Of a stretch of 64,000 nt of DNA, positions 45,284 to 53,417 are shown piece after piece (within the stretch, counting starts at the first letter, position 1; each line of letters starts with the position of its first letter). Under the pieces are notes generated by a model. It was not told where the DNA came from. It did not search any database and was given only the letters and a program-made list of their open reading frames with translations. This DNA is from JBNFVY01 sp049943335. Lineage in GTDB: Bacteria > Pseudomonadota > Alphaproteobacteria > Rhodobacterales > Rhodobacteraceae. The stretch covers positions 1-64,000 of the forward strand of contig NZ_JBNFVY010000011.1 of NCBI RefSeq assembly GCF_049943335.1, given 5' to 3'. Position numbers and translations under genes: made by a program.

Positions 45284-46366
45284 TCACCGGTTGTTTGAGA
45301 AGGTAAAGAGCGACTGCAGCGCGAACATGATGCGGTCGAGGAAAAAGCCGATGATCCCGATGGTGAAAACGGCCACCATGATCTTGGCCAGCGAACTGGA
45401 CGAGCCGTTCTGGAATTCATCCCAGACGAATTTGCCCAGACCGGGGTTCTGCGCCAGCATTTCGGCGGCGATCAGAACCATCCAGCCAACCCCGAGGCTG
45501 AGGCGCAGACCGGTAAAGATCAGTGGCAGAGCCGAAGGCAGGACCAGCTTGGTAACTTTGGTAAAAGTGTTCAGTTTCAGCACTTTGGAGACCGAAATGA
45601 GGTCTTTGTCGATACTGGCCACACCAAGCGCGGTGTTGATCAGGGTCGGCCACAGCGAACACAGCGTCACGGTGATGGCTGACACCAGGAACGACTTGGC
45701 AAACAGCCCGTCAGACGTGGTGTAGACGGCCGACACGATCATGGTCACGATCGGCAGCCAGGCCAGCGGCGAGACGGGTTTGAAGATCTGCACCAGCGGG
45801 TTGATGGCGGCGTTGGCGGTCTTGGACAGACCCGCCACGATCCCCAGCGGCACCGCGATGATCGACGCCAGCGCGAAGCCGAAGAACACCGTTTTGATCG
45901 ACGTCCAGATCTGGTCGTAATAAGACGGTGCCCCGGTGTAAGTACGGAATTTTACACGATCTTCCTGGCCCTGCTCGATCAGTTTGGCATTGCGATCGTC
46001 CTGGCGATCATAAAAGGCGTCTTCCTTTTCGCCCTTGCGCACGGCGTCCTGGTGCAGGTTCACGGCCTCGTTCCAGACCTGCGCCGGACCGGGGATGGCC
46101 CCAAGCGACGTTTGCACCTGCGGGGCGAGCGCGCCCCAGATGGCAAGAAAGCCCACGATGGCCAGAACCGGCACACCCAGAAGCTGCCAGATTTCCTTGG
46201 CTTGTGCTTTGGGATTATCCCCGGCAATCGCCTTGAGGATGGGGGTCAGCCAGGCGATGCCCAGAACTTGGAAATAGCTGTCCGCCTTGTTGATGCGCGA
46301 GAATATCCGCTCTTTGCGGGCCTCTTTGGCGGCATCTTTGGCGAAATCGGGATCGACAGTGGTCAT
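45284..46366 (-). CDS. nrtB: Nitrate ABC transporter permease
   Basis: 360 residues. A long polar N-terminus (about 60 residues) precedes seven or so membrane helices and the BPD transporter segment (SLGVGWMVLIAAEMLAQNPGLG) typical of the NrtB/SsuC family. It forms the channel for nitrate or nitrite. ATG 46366 begins the conserved protein; upstream in-frame codons are CPT-rich and derive from the 12-bp repeat spacer. Confidence 0.93.
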   Translation of the reverse strand: MTTVDPDFAKDAAKEARKERIFSRINKADSYFQVLGIAWLTPILKAIAGDNPKAQAKEIWQLLGVPVLAIVGFLAIWGALAPQVQTSLGAIPGPAQVWNEAVNLHQDAVRKGEKEDAFYDRQDDRNAKLIEQGQEDRVKFRTYTGAPSYYDQIWTSIKTVFFGFALASIIAVPLGIVAGLSKTANAAINPLVQIFKPVSPLAWLPIVTMIVSAVYTTSDGLFAKSFLVSAITVTLCSLWPTLINTALGVASIDKDLISVSKVLKLNTFTKVTKLVLPSALPLIFTGLRLSLGVGWMVLIAAEMLAQNPGLGKFVWDEFQNGSSSSLAKIMVAVFTIGIIGFFLDRIMFALQSLFTFSNNR

Positions 46367-46465
46367 GTCTTGAATCCTCTGAAAAGGCTCGGATTGGGGC
46401 GTTTGGCGTCGGGCTGCCTTCGGTCTGCTTGGTGTCTGCGACCCGTCGGCGGGCTGTCGCGAACC

Positions 46466-46513
46466 TGTCGGGCAAACTGTCTGGCAAAACGTCGGGCAAA
46501 GTGTCGGGCAGAG
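46466..46513. repeat. Four tandem 12-bp repeats in the nrtA-nrtB spacer
   Basis: Four units of exactly 12 bases lie head to tail: TGTCGGGCAAAC, TGTCTGGCAAAA, CGTCGGGCAAAG, TGTCGGGCAGAG. A weaker fifth copy may precede at 46455. The block sits in the 194-base gap between the nrtA stop (46561) and the nrtB start (46366). No coding role is apparent. Confidence 0.85.
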
Positions 46514-46560
46514 CGTGCGTTGCGTGACGGGGCGCAACAGGGCGCGCCCCGCCGGGATCA

Positions 46561-47931
46561 TCAGCCTTCGACCTGGCTGCCGACGACTTTCTGTTCGCCC
46601 TTGAGACCGATGGTCAGGCTGTCCAGATAGGCGTTGGGCGCCTTGCCGTCGTAGGGGACACCGTCGATGATGTCTTCGGCCGGGGTGGGGGACTTGTAGC
46701 CATCGCTGGCCCAGTCGAAGTCAGCTTCGTTGGCCAGGCCTTCGTCGACCAGCATGCGGGCGGCGTCCAGGTAGATGTCTTTCTTGTAGACCGACTTGGC
46801 GACCTCGTCGTACCAGGTGTCGGATTTGGCTTCGGCGATCTGGCCCCAGCGGCGCATCTGGGTCAGGTACCAGATGGCATCCGAATAGTACGGCTGGGTC
46901 GCGTTGTAGCGGAAAAACACGTTGAAATCGGGCACCGCGCGCTTGTCGCCTTTTTCGTATTCGAACGTGCCGGTCATCGAATTCGCGATCACCTCATAAT
47001 CGGCGCCCACGTATTCGGGGCGCGACAGGATTTCCACGGCTTCGGGGCGGTTGGCGTTGTCGTTTTCATCCAGCCACATGGCGGCGCGGATCAGCGCCTT
47101 GGTCAGGGCCAGAGTGGTGTTGGGGTAGTCCTGCGCGAATTGGGCGGTGATCCCGAAGACTTTTTCTGGGTTGTTCTTCCAAATTTCGTAATCGGTGATC
47201 ACCGGCACGCCGATGCCCTTGATCACAGCCTGCTGGTTCCATGGCTCGCCCACGCAGTAGCCATAGATGGTGCCGGCCTCTAGCGTGGCGGGCATTTGCG
47301 GGGGCGGGGTGACGGACAGCAGCGCTTGGGCGGAAATCTGGCCCGACACGTCTTCGGGGCTGTAGAAGCCGGGGTGAATCCCACCCGAGGCCAGCCAGTA
47401 GCGCAATTCGTAGTTGTGGGTCGACACGGGAAAGACCATGCCCATGTTGAACGGCTTGCCTTCGTTTGAATATTGTTCGACCACCGGCTTCAGCGCCGCC
47501 GCCGAAATCGGGTGCTGGGGCAGGCCGTCGGCGTTCTGGGGGATGTTCGGCTTCATCAGTTCCCAAACTTCGTTCGACACGGTGATGCCATTGCCGTTCA
47601 GATCCATCGAAAAGGGCGTGATGATATGCGCTTCGGTGCCAAAGCCGATGGTGGCGGCCAGCGGCTGGCCGGCCAGCATGTGGGCGCCGTCCAACTGGCC
47701 ATCGATCACGCGATCCAGCAGAACTTTCCAGTTCGCCTGCGGCTCAAGGGTGACAAACAGGCCTTCGTCTTCGAAATACCCGTTTTCATAGGCGACAGCC
47801 AAAGGGGCCATGTCGGTCAGTTTGATAAAACCGAATTTCAGTTCGTCCTTTTCGACGTCCAGCATTTCGGCGTTGGCAGCAGCCGAAACCATAATGGTCG
47901 AAGCGGCAAGCAAAGCAGTCAGATTCTTCAT
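46561..47931 (-). CDS. nrtA: Nitrate ABC transporter substrate-binding protein
   Basis: 456 residues with a Sec signal peptide (STIMVSAAANAEM). The CmpA/NrtA-type fold shows GFIKLTDMAPLAVAYENGYF, GQLDGAHMLAGQPLAATIGF and CVGEPWNQQAVIKGIG. It binds nitrate (or nitrite) in the periplasm for NrtB/NrtCD. The translation start lies 45 bases after the terminator of the ANTAR leader. Confidence 0.94.
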   Translation of the reverse strand: MKNLTALLAASTIMVSAAANAEMLDVEKDELKFGFIKLTDMAPLAVAYENGYFEDEGLFVTLEPQANWKVLLDRVIDGQLDGAHMLAGQPLAATIGFGTEAHIITPFSMDLNGNGITVSNEVWELMKPNIPQNADGLPQHPISAAALKPVVEQYSNEGKPFNMGMVFPVSTHNYELRYWLASGGIHPGFYSPEDVSGQISAQALLSVTPPPQMPATLEAGTIYGYCVGEPWNQQAVIKGIGVPVITDYEIWKNNPEKVFGITAQFAQDYPNTTLALTKALIRAAMWLDENDNANRPEAVEILSRPEYVGADYEVIANSMTGTFEYEKGDKRAVPDFNVFFRYNATQPYYSDAIWYLTQMRRWGQIAEAKSDTWYDEVAKSVYKKDIYLDAARMLVDEGLANEADFDWASDGYKSPTPAEDIIDGVPYDGKAPNAYLDSLTIGLKGEQKVVGSQVEG

Positions 47932-47975
47932 GATCGATGTCCCTTGGCGGAGCGCCTAAAGCGCTGGAAAAACAC

Positions 47976-48090
47976 AAAAAAAGCCGCGTGACCGTACCGG
48001 ACGAGTGCCCTCGTGGTTGGTCAGGCGGCTGTGCCCGGAATACCCATGTCGTTGGGTGAATGATGGGAAAATCGGAACGCCCTTGTCCCG
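47976..48090 (-). promoter_or_regulatory. Nitrate-responsive ANTAR-type leader with intrinsic terminator
   Basis: Read on the minus strand: hairpin P1 (48090-48073; stem CGGGAC/GTTCCG, hexaloop AAGGGC with A1 and G4), then hairpin P2 (48057-48042; stem ACCCA/TGGGT, hexaloop ACGACA with A1), then a terminator with arms AGCCGC-C-TGACC and GGTCA-C-GCGGCT (48030-48019 and 47993-47982) and a run of seven T. ANTAR proteins such as NasT bind pairs of hexaloop hairpins and prevent termination. It lies between nasS and nrtA, so it would gate transcription of the transport and reductase genes. P2 lacks G4, which is a weakness of the call. Confidence 0.8.
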
Positions 48091-48205
48091 TCTTCTATGC
48101 CTTAATGTGCCTGCCGGGTGTTGGCGGGTCAAGCGACGGCGCGCGAATCAGATGGCTATTGTGCAGATGCAGCAATTAGGACAGGGGTGTTTGCCTATTT
48201 TTTGG

Positions 48206-49384
48206 TCACTCACGCGATGCAAGGTCAAAAACCGTGCCATCAAAGAACGAATCCGGTTCGAGAATCATCCGCCCCGAAGCGGATGCGACGGGGGTGCGTT
48301 CGCTTAGCGCGCCTTCCAGCTTTTCCGACGCGCCGGGCAGATCGGCCCCCGCCGGACCCAGGTGCAGGCGGTAAAGATCGGGCCGGAACACGTTCGCGGC
48401 GTCGGCCATCGCGGCGCTGCGGTCCAGCCCGGTGTGGCTGGCCAGACGCGCGGCGATCCAGGCCGCCTGGCTGCGCCAGGGGAACATGGCGGCGCCGGCG
48501 TGGAATTCCAGAAAGGCGGGGGCGTGGCGCAGATCCCCCTTGGGCGATATCGTCAGGGTGCCGCTGAGCGCGCGTTCCACGATTTCGGCGCTGACATCGA
48601 CATAATCCGAGCGGGCCAAAAGCTCGGCCGCGGTCGAATGGTTGCCCGGATTGCTCAGCCAGCGCCCGGCGCGCCAGACCGCGCGCATCAGCGCCCCGGC
48701 GGTGTCCGGTTCGGCCCCCGCCCAGTCGCGCCGCACCGCCAGTACCTTTTCGGGGGCGAATTTCCAGATCGCGCTGGTGGGTAGCAGCAATTCGCCCACG
48801 CCCTGTTCGACGGCAATCGACCCCCAGGGCGCGCCCACGCAAAAGGCGTCGATATCGCCCGATGCCATGGCGCTGGCCATCATTTGCGGCGGGATCGTCT
48901 TGACGTCCAGCGACTGCGGGGCCGACAGCCCAAGCGCGTTGAGCCAGTAATAGAGCAGCTCAGCGTGCATCGAAAAGGGAAAGGGCACGCCGATGCGCAG
49001 ACGGCCCTGGGTTGCGGTGATCAGCGCCTGCCCGGCAGTGGTGGCATCGGCAAAATCAAAGGGGTGGCCGGCCTCGCGCATGCGGGCGGCCAGGGTGCGC
49101 GACACGCCCACCACGTTGCCCCCCACCGACAGGACCATCAGCGCTTCCAGTCGTACCGGCATGCCGCCCAGCCCCATCGCGATGGCGATCGGTACAGGGG
49201 CCAGCATGTGGGCGGCGTCGATCTGGCCGAACACCAGCATGTCGCGCAAGGTGGCCCAGCTGGGCGCCTTGATCAGTTGCAGATCCAGCCCTTCTTGCTG
49301 GGCAAAGCGCAATTCGCGCGCGATGACCAGCGGGGCGGCATCGACCAGCGGGATGAACCCGGCGCGCAGGGATCTCAGCCTCAT
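48206..49384 (-). CDS. nasS: Nitrate sensor NasS
   Basis: 392 residues, NrtA-like fold (GFIPLVDAAPLVIARELRFA, GQIDAAHMLAPVPIAIAMGL, DAFCVGAPWGSIAVEQGVG) but with no signal peptide, so it stays in the cytoplasm. NasS holds NasT in an inactive complex until nitrate or nitrite binds. The ATG overlaps the nasT stop (ATGA). A long frame reading upstream through nasT is a shadow. Confidence 0.93.
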   Translation of the reverse strand: MRLRSLRAGFIPLVDAAPLVIARELRFAQQEGLDLQLIKAPSWATLRDMLVFGQIDAAHMLAPVPIAIAMGLGGMPVRLEALMVLSVGGNVVGVSRTLAARMREAGHPFDFADATTAGQALITATQGRLRIGVPFPFSMHAELLYYWLNALGLSAPQSLDVKTIPPQMMASAMASGDIDAFCVGAPWGSIAVEQGVGELLLPTSAIWKFAPEKVLAVRRDWAGAEPDTAGALMRAVWRAGRWLSNPGNHSTAAELLARSDYVDVSAEIVERALSGTLTISPKGDLRHAPAFLEFHAGAAMFPWRSQAAWIAARLASHTGLDRSAAMADAANVFRPDLYRLHLGPAGADLPGASEKLEGALSERTPVASASGRMILEPDSFFDGTVFDLASRE

Positions 49385-49965
49385 GCCAGCAGCCCCGCCG
49401 CGGTGACCAGCGCGCCGGCCACTTCGGCCACCTTGCGGCCCTGATCCATCGCCGTCTTGCGCAGCAGGGCATAGGCGGCGTCTTCGTCGATGCCCTTGGC
49501 TTTCATCAGCAGGCCCTTGGCGCGGTCGATCACCTTGCGTTCTTCCAGCGCGCGCTTGGTTGCTTCCAGTTCGGTGCGCATGCGTTGGAACATGTGGAAC
49601 CGGGTGATGGCGGCATCCATGATCGGCTTGACCCGGTCGGGGCGCAGCCCGTCGACCACATAGGCCGACAGGCCCGCTTCGATTGCCGCCTTGGTCAGGC
49701 TGTCGTCGCTGTGATCGACGAACATGGCCACGGGCCGGTCCATCGGCGATGAGGCCAGCGTAAGTTCTTCGAGCATATCGCGCGAGGGGCTGGCGACATC
49801 GACCAGCACCACGTCGGGGTTGTGTGCGGAAATGCGCCGGGCCAGGCCCGAGACCTCGGCGATGCAATGAATGTCGAAATCGCCCGCGCCTTGCAGGGAT
49901 TCGATGATCAGCTGCGCGCGGTCGCGGTCGCTTTCGACGATGACGATGGAAAGTTTGTCTGGCAT
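49381..49965 (-). CDS. nasT: ANTAR antiterminator NasT
   Basis: 194 residues: a receiver-like N-domain (IVIVESDRDRAQLIIESL, DVVLVDVASPS) and a C-terminal ANTAR domain (about 130-185; ERKVIDRAKGLLMKAKGI then AYALLRKTAMDQ). ANTAR domains bind RNA hairpin pairs and promote readthrough; the leader before nrtA is the expected target. First gene of the nas operon; a promoter should lie between 49966 and about 50114. Confidence 0.95.
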   Translation of the reverse strand: MPDKLSIVIVESDRDRAQLIIESLQGAGDFDIHCIAEVSGLARRISAHNPDVVLVDVASPSRDMLEELTLASSPMDRPVAMFVDHSDDSLTKAAIEAGLSAYVVDGLRPDRVKPIMDAAITRFHMFQRMRTELEATKRALEERKVIDRAKGLLMKAKGIDEDAAYALLRKTAMDQGRKVAEVAGALVTAAGLLA

Positions 49966-50114
49966 TGGCTGGCACGGGTCCCTGTCTTTGGTGCCTTAGG
50001 CGCGCGCGCGTCGCGCGTCCATGGCCAACGCCTGCGCTGCGCCATGGGCCGCGCGCGGGCGCAGAGGGCGCCCAATTTGCGGGCGATGTGCTGTGTTTTT
50101 GGGCGCTGGGCGGA

Positions 50115-51155
50115 TCAGCGCAGGGCCAGGCCCCCGATCAGCTGGCGCAACCCCAGGGCGGCGCCGGCGAAGATCGACACAAAGACCAGCGGGGCCGAGA
50201 AAGCCAACAGCGAAAACGCCGAAATCCCCTGGCCGACCGTACAGCCAAAGGCCACCACCGCGCCCACGCCCATCAGCGCCGCGCCGGTGATCTGGCGGCG
50301 CAGCTCGCGCGGGTCTTCGCAGGCTTCCCAGCGGAAATGTCCAAGCCACAGCGACCCGATGAACGCCCCCGCCAGCACCCCCGCGACCGAGCCGACGCCA
50401 AAGCTGAGCGGGCGCGCCGATGAGGTCATGAGCCAGATCATCGCCTCGCCCAGCGGGCGCGAGAACGTGTGCGAGACGACCGGCAGGGTTTCAAAGCCGT
50501 TGGCGGCCACATATTGCGTGCCCGCCCAGCCCGACGCGACGGACAGCCCCACAAGGGCGCCCCAGGCCAGCGTTTTGGCGCGCGCGCCGCGCAGCACCAG
50601 CGCCGCCAGTGCCACAACGCCGATCCCCAGCCCCACCATGGCCATGTTCAGGCCGGTCAGCTGCGACACCGCCGCCGGGATCGACGGCAGGTCTGCGGCG
50701 GGCAGGTTGGGAAAGAGCGTCACGCGCAGCCGGGCCAGCGGCCCCGAGATCGTCACGAACGATGCCACGCCCATGACCAGCACGATCACGAAAGACCGCA
50801 GATCGCCGCCCCCCAAACGCGCCAGCGCGCCAAACCCGCAATTGCCCGCCAAAGCCATGCCGTAGCCGAACACCAGCCCGCCCAGAACCGCCGCCAACGG
50901 CGTAACGGTGAAGGACAGGTAAACCGTGTCGGCCGGCACCACCAGACCGGCGGCCATCAGCGCATGGGTGGCAATGATACCCACGGCAATCGCCACGCCC
51001 CACATGCGCAGCCGCTCGCCCGAGCCGCCGTAAAGCACGTCTTCGATCGCGCCCAGGGTGCAAAAGCGCCCCAATCGCGCCGCAAGACCCAGCCCGATAC
51101 CGCCGACAAGGCCAACCAGCGCCACGGCCAGCGGTTCGCTCAACCCGAAAATCAT
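50115..51155 (-). CDS. soxT: YeeE/TsuA-type thiosulfate (sulfur) transporter, SoxT-like
   Basis: 346 residues with about nine or ten membrane helices. Three conserved cysteines are visible: Cys32 (RFCTLGAIEDVL), Cys106 (LAGNCGFGALARLGGG) and one near residue 310 (FGCTVGQGISAFS), which match the substrate path of TsuA. Sox loci often carry such a gene as soxT. It probably moves thiosulfate or another sulfur compound. It lies 51 bases after soxR, in the same operon. Confidence 0.85.
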   Translation of the reverse strand: MIFGLSEPLAVALVGLVGGIGLGLAARLGRFCTLGAIEDVLYGGSGERLRMWGVAIAVGIIATHALMAAGLVVPADTVYLSFTVTPLAAVLGGLVFGYGMALAGNCGFGALARLGGGDLRSFVIVLVMGVASFVTISGPLARLRVTLFPNLPAADLPSIPAAVSQLTGLNMAMVGLGIGVVALAALVLRGARAKTLAWGALVGLSVASGWAGTQYVAANGFETLPVVSHTFSRPLGEAMIWLMTSSARPLSFGVGSVAGVLAGAFIGSLWLGHFRWEACEDPRELRRQITGAALMGVGAVVAFGCTVGQGISAFSLLAFSAPLVFVSIFAGAALGLRQLIGGLALR

Positions 51156-51206
51156 GTGGATCCCATCCGTTGCGGCCGGCCCGCCAGTGCGGCGCGGTGG
51201 CGGCGG

Positions 51207-51539
51207 TCAGTCGTTGCAGAACAAGTCGTACACAACGCTGATTATTTTGTTGGATCGGTCATCGGTCAAGGAATAGTAGATCACTTTTCCTTCGCGCCGG
51301 GGCGACACCAGCCCTTCGAGACGCAAGCGCGACAGCTGCTGGCTGACGGCAGCCTGCCGGGTCGACAGCAGTTTTTCCAGTTCGGTCACGGTCTTTTCGC
51401 CGGTCGCAAGGTGGCACAGGATCATCATGCGTCCCTCATGGCTGATCGCCTTGAGGAAATTGCAGGCCTCGGTCGCGTTGGCGACCATCTTGTCCATGTC
51501 GGCATCCGACATGTCGATGCTGAATTTCGGAAGACCCAT
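51207..51539 (-). CDS. soxR: ArsR-family sulfur-responsive repressor SoxR
   Basis: 110 residues, winged helix (EGRMMILCHLATGEKTV then TRQAAVSQQLSRLRLEGLV). Cysteines are at 26, 42 and 108; Cys42 and Cys108 match the redox/persulfide pair of BigR and SqrR. Such repressors leave DNA when the pair forms a di- or tetrasulfide. Probably represses the soxS and soxV promoters and its own region. The ATG is at 51539, 71 bases after the HbpS-like stop. Confidence 0.93.
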   Translation of the reverse strand: MGLPKFSIDMSDADMDKMVANATEACNFLKAISHEGRMMILCHLATGEKTVTELEKLLSTRQAAVSQQLSRLRLEGLVSPRREGKVIYYSLTDDRSNKIISVVYDLFCND

Positions 51540-51610
51540 TCGTCTGTGCCCCTTGCTTTCCCCGGCGTTAGTTATGTGAAACAGCCAGTAAATTCCATCC
51601 GTTTCTTGCG

Positions 51611-52108
51611 TCAGAACGCAATATCGTCGGCCACGGCATCAATGCCCACCTGTGCGCATTCGTCGTCCAGTTCGGGGCCGGGCGCGCCCGACACACCGAT
51701 CCCGGCGACCATTTGCGCATCGCCCTCGACCATCAGCCCGCCGCCCAGCGGCAGGGCTTGGGACAGGTGCCGGATCGCGGACGAGGTTTGCCCCGCCATG
51801 GTTGTGGCCGCCAGGTCGGTGGTATTGGTGCGAAAGCTGACGGCGGTCCAGGCCTTGCGGCGCGAGGTTTCATAGACATGCGCCCCGGCAAAGCGGTCGC
51901 GCACGAATGCCTGCGGCAGGCCGAACCGGTCGACCACGGTCACGCCGACCTGATAGCCCTGGGCGCGGCAATGCTCCATCGCGGCGGTGGCCATGCGCAG
52001 GGCAATTTCGGGCTTGAGCACGTTGAAACTGACGAACGCGCCGTCGTCCTGTGCGGTTGCGGGCGTGCAAAGTGCCATTAGGGCAAGGATTGCCAGTGAT
52101 TTGCGCAT
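51611..52108 (-). CDS. GlcG/HbpS-like protein
   Basis: 165 residues with a signal peptide (LAILALMALCTPATAQDD). The body is GlcG/HbpS (DUF336): EIALRMATAAMEHCRAQGY, VTVVDRFGLPQAFVRDRF, GAHVYETSRRKAWTAVSF, LPLGGGLMVEGDAQMVAGIG. Members bind heme or cobalamin-like ligands in some cases; the role here is unknown. It starts one base after the soxS stop, so it is coupled to soxS and expressed with the sox regulon. Confidence 0.88.
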   Translation of the reverse strand: MRKSLAILALMALCTPATAQDDGAFVSFNVLKPEIALRMATAAMEHCRAQGYQVGVTVVDRFGLPQAFVRDRFAGAHVYETSRRKAWTAVSFRTNTTDLAATTMAGQTSSAIRHLSQALPLGGGLMVEGDAQMVAGIGVSGAPGPELDDECAQVGIDAVADDIAF

Positions 52109-52109
52109 G

Positions 52110-52502
52110 TTATTCCTCCGGTTTGTTCGAATTGTCCAATCGTGTCAGCATTCGGTCCAGCAACCCCCAGAAGAAATCCTGGCCCGGATAGCCTTCGAGC
52201 CGATCCACCTCGTGGCCGTCTTGCAGCAGGATGAAAGTCGGGGTGAACACCACGCGGCGGTCCAGGTGCATGCCGTCGGGCAGGTCGTCGCGGATGTTGT
52301 GGCGCACCAGCGGGGCGCGCGCGCCTTCGGGGGTCTTGGGATAGATCGGGCCGATTTCTTCGTTCCAGCGTGCGCAATACGGGCAGCCGTCGCGTTCGAT
52401 CATCACCAGTTCCGTCTGGGCCAGCGCGGCAGATGAAAACAGCGCGCCAGATGACAACAGGGCCAAGGTGCCCGCGACCACGAATGAGCGAATTGCATAC
52501 AT
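52110..52502 (-). CDS. soxS: SoxS thioredoxin-like protein
   Basis: 130 residues: signal peptide (to about SSAALAQTE), then a short thioredoxin fold with the active site DGCPYCARW and cis-proline region VFTPTFILLQDG. SoxS keeps SoxYZ in its active reduced state in Paracoccus. First gene of the leftward sox operon, divergent from soxV. Confidence 0.92.
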   Translation of the reverse strand: MYAIRSFVVAGTLALLSSGALFSSAALAQTELVMIERDGCPYCARWNEEIGPIYPKTPEGARAPLVRHNIRDDLPDGMHLDRRVVFTPTFILLQDGHEVDRLEGYPGQDFFWGLLDRMLTRLDNSNKPEE

Positions 52503-52525
52503 CGGAATGCCAATTGACGAGTTGC

Positions 52526-52555
52526 ATTCATATAGCGTACTTTAGATATGTGAAT
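52526..52555. promoter_or_regulatory. Candidate SoxR operator between soxS and soxV
   Basis: ATTCATAT at 52526-52533 and ATATGTGAAT at 52546-52555 form an imperfect inverted repeat. The 8-mer ATGTGAAT (52548-52555) recurs, with one change, before soxX and soxB. It lies between the divergent soxS and soxV genes. Assignment to SoxR is inferred. Confidence 0.55.
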
Positions 52556-52578
52556 AACTCAAGCTGTGGGAGGAAAGC

Positions 52579-53322
52579 TTGGAGTTTGATGTGTCTTTTT
52601 GGGGGGCAGCGATCGCGGGTCTGCTGTCATTCCTGTCGCCCTGTATCTTGCCGATCGTGCCGTTTTACCTGAGCTATATGGCCGGTCAGGGCATGGCCGA
52701 ATTGCAGGCGGGCAAGGCCGACACCGGCCAGATCCGCCGCGCCGCCGTGATCAAGGCGGTCGCCTTTTCCGCCGGTATTCTGGTGATTTTCATCGCGCTG
52801 GGCGCGACCGCGACCGCGTTCGGGCAGCTGGTGCGCGATTACATGCATGTGCTGCGCTGGGCGGCGGCCATCGTGATCGCGCTGATGGGGCTGCATTTCC
52901 TGGGCGTGCTGCGCATCGGCTTGCTCTATCGGCAGATGCGCGCCGAAGTGGGGCAGACATCGAACCTGTCGGTGATCGGCGCCTTCGTGATCGGCATGGC
53001 CTTTGCCTTTGGCTGGACGCCCTGCGTGGGCCCGGTTCTGGCGGCGATCCTGTTTACCGCGGCGGGCGAAGAGAGCGTGGGGCAGGGCATGGCGCTGCTG
53101 GCCACCTATGGTCTGGGGATGACGCTGCCGTTCATTCTGGCCGCCTTTTTCATCGGCCCGTTCCTGCGTTGGGCGCAGGGGTTCCGCAAACATCTGCCGC
53201 TGATCGAAAAGATCATGGGCGTGTTGCTGATCATCTTTGCGATCCTGATCGGCACCAATTCCGTCAACTATATCGCCGAATGGATGCTGTCCGTCGCACC
53301 GGATATCGGCACGATACAATAG
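52579..53322 (+). CDS. soxV: SoxV, CcdA-type thiol transporter
   Basis: 247 residues with six membrane helices. The CcdA cysteines are in LSPCILPIVPFYLSY and GWTPCVGPVLAAILF. SoxV carries reductant across the membrane to SoxW/SoxYZ. The TTG at 52579 is chosen because GGAGG lies 5 bases upstream; GTG 52591 is an alternative. First gene of the rightward sox operon. Confidence 0.94.
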   Translation: MEFDVSFWGAAIAGLLSFLSPCILPIVPFYLSYMAGQGMAELQAGKADTGQIRRAAVIKAVAFSAGILVIFIALGATATAFGQLVRDYMHVLRWAAAIVIALMGLHFLGVLRIGLLYRQMRAEVGQTSNLSVIGAFVIGMAFAFGWTPCVGPVLAAILFTAAGEESVGQGMALLATYGLGMTLPFILAAFFIGPFLRWAQGFRKHLPLIEKIMGVLLIIFAILIGTNSVNYIAEWMLSVAPDIGTIQ

Positions 53323-53343
53323 GGCCCGGCACCGTCGGCACAA

Positions 53344-53401
53344 CAGGGCCGGGAAAAACAGGACCGGAAAATGGGCCCCGGAAAATAGGGCCCGGAAAAA
53401 T
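53344..53401. repeat. Degenerate 13-15 bp tandem repeat, soxV-soxW spacer
   Basis: Four near copies of an AGGGCCCGGAAAAAT-type unit follow one another (roughly 53345-53359, 53360-53372, 53373-53386, 53387-53401), preceded by a partial copy at 53321. The region lies in the 95-base soxV-soxW gap, just before the soxW ribosome binding site. Confidence 0.75.
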
Positions 53402-53417
53402 AGGGAAGGACATCGCA

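Noticed and set aside
46367..46561. N-terminal extension of nrtB with CPT-rich repeats
   Set aside because: It translates the 12-bp tandem repeat; the conserved NrtB sequence starts at 46366.
49970..49975. TGGCAC as a sigma-54 promoter for nasT
   Set aside because: It reads on the plus strand, toward the wrong gene, and has no TTGC element at the right distance.
49385..49975. Long N-terminal extension of nasS through nasT
   Set aside because: It overlaps the nasT gene in another frame and lacks an NrtA-like start; the ATG at 49384 matches the family.
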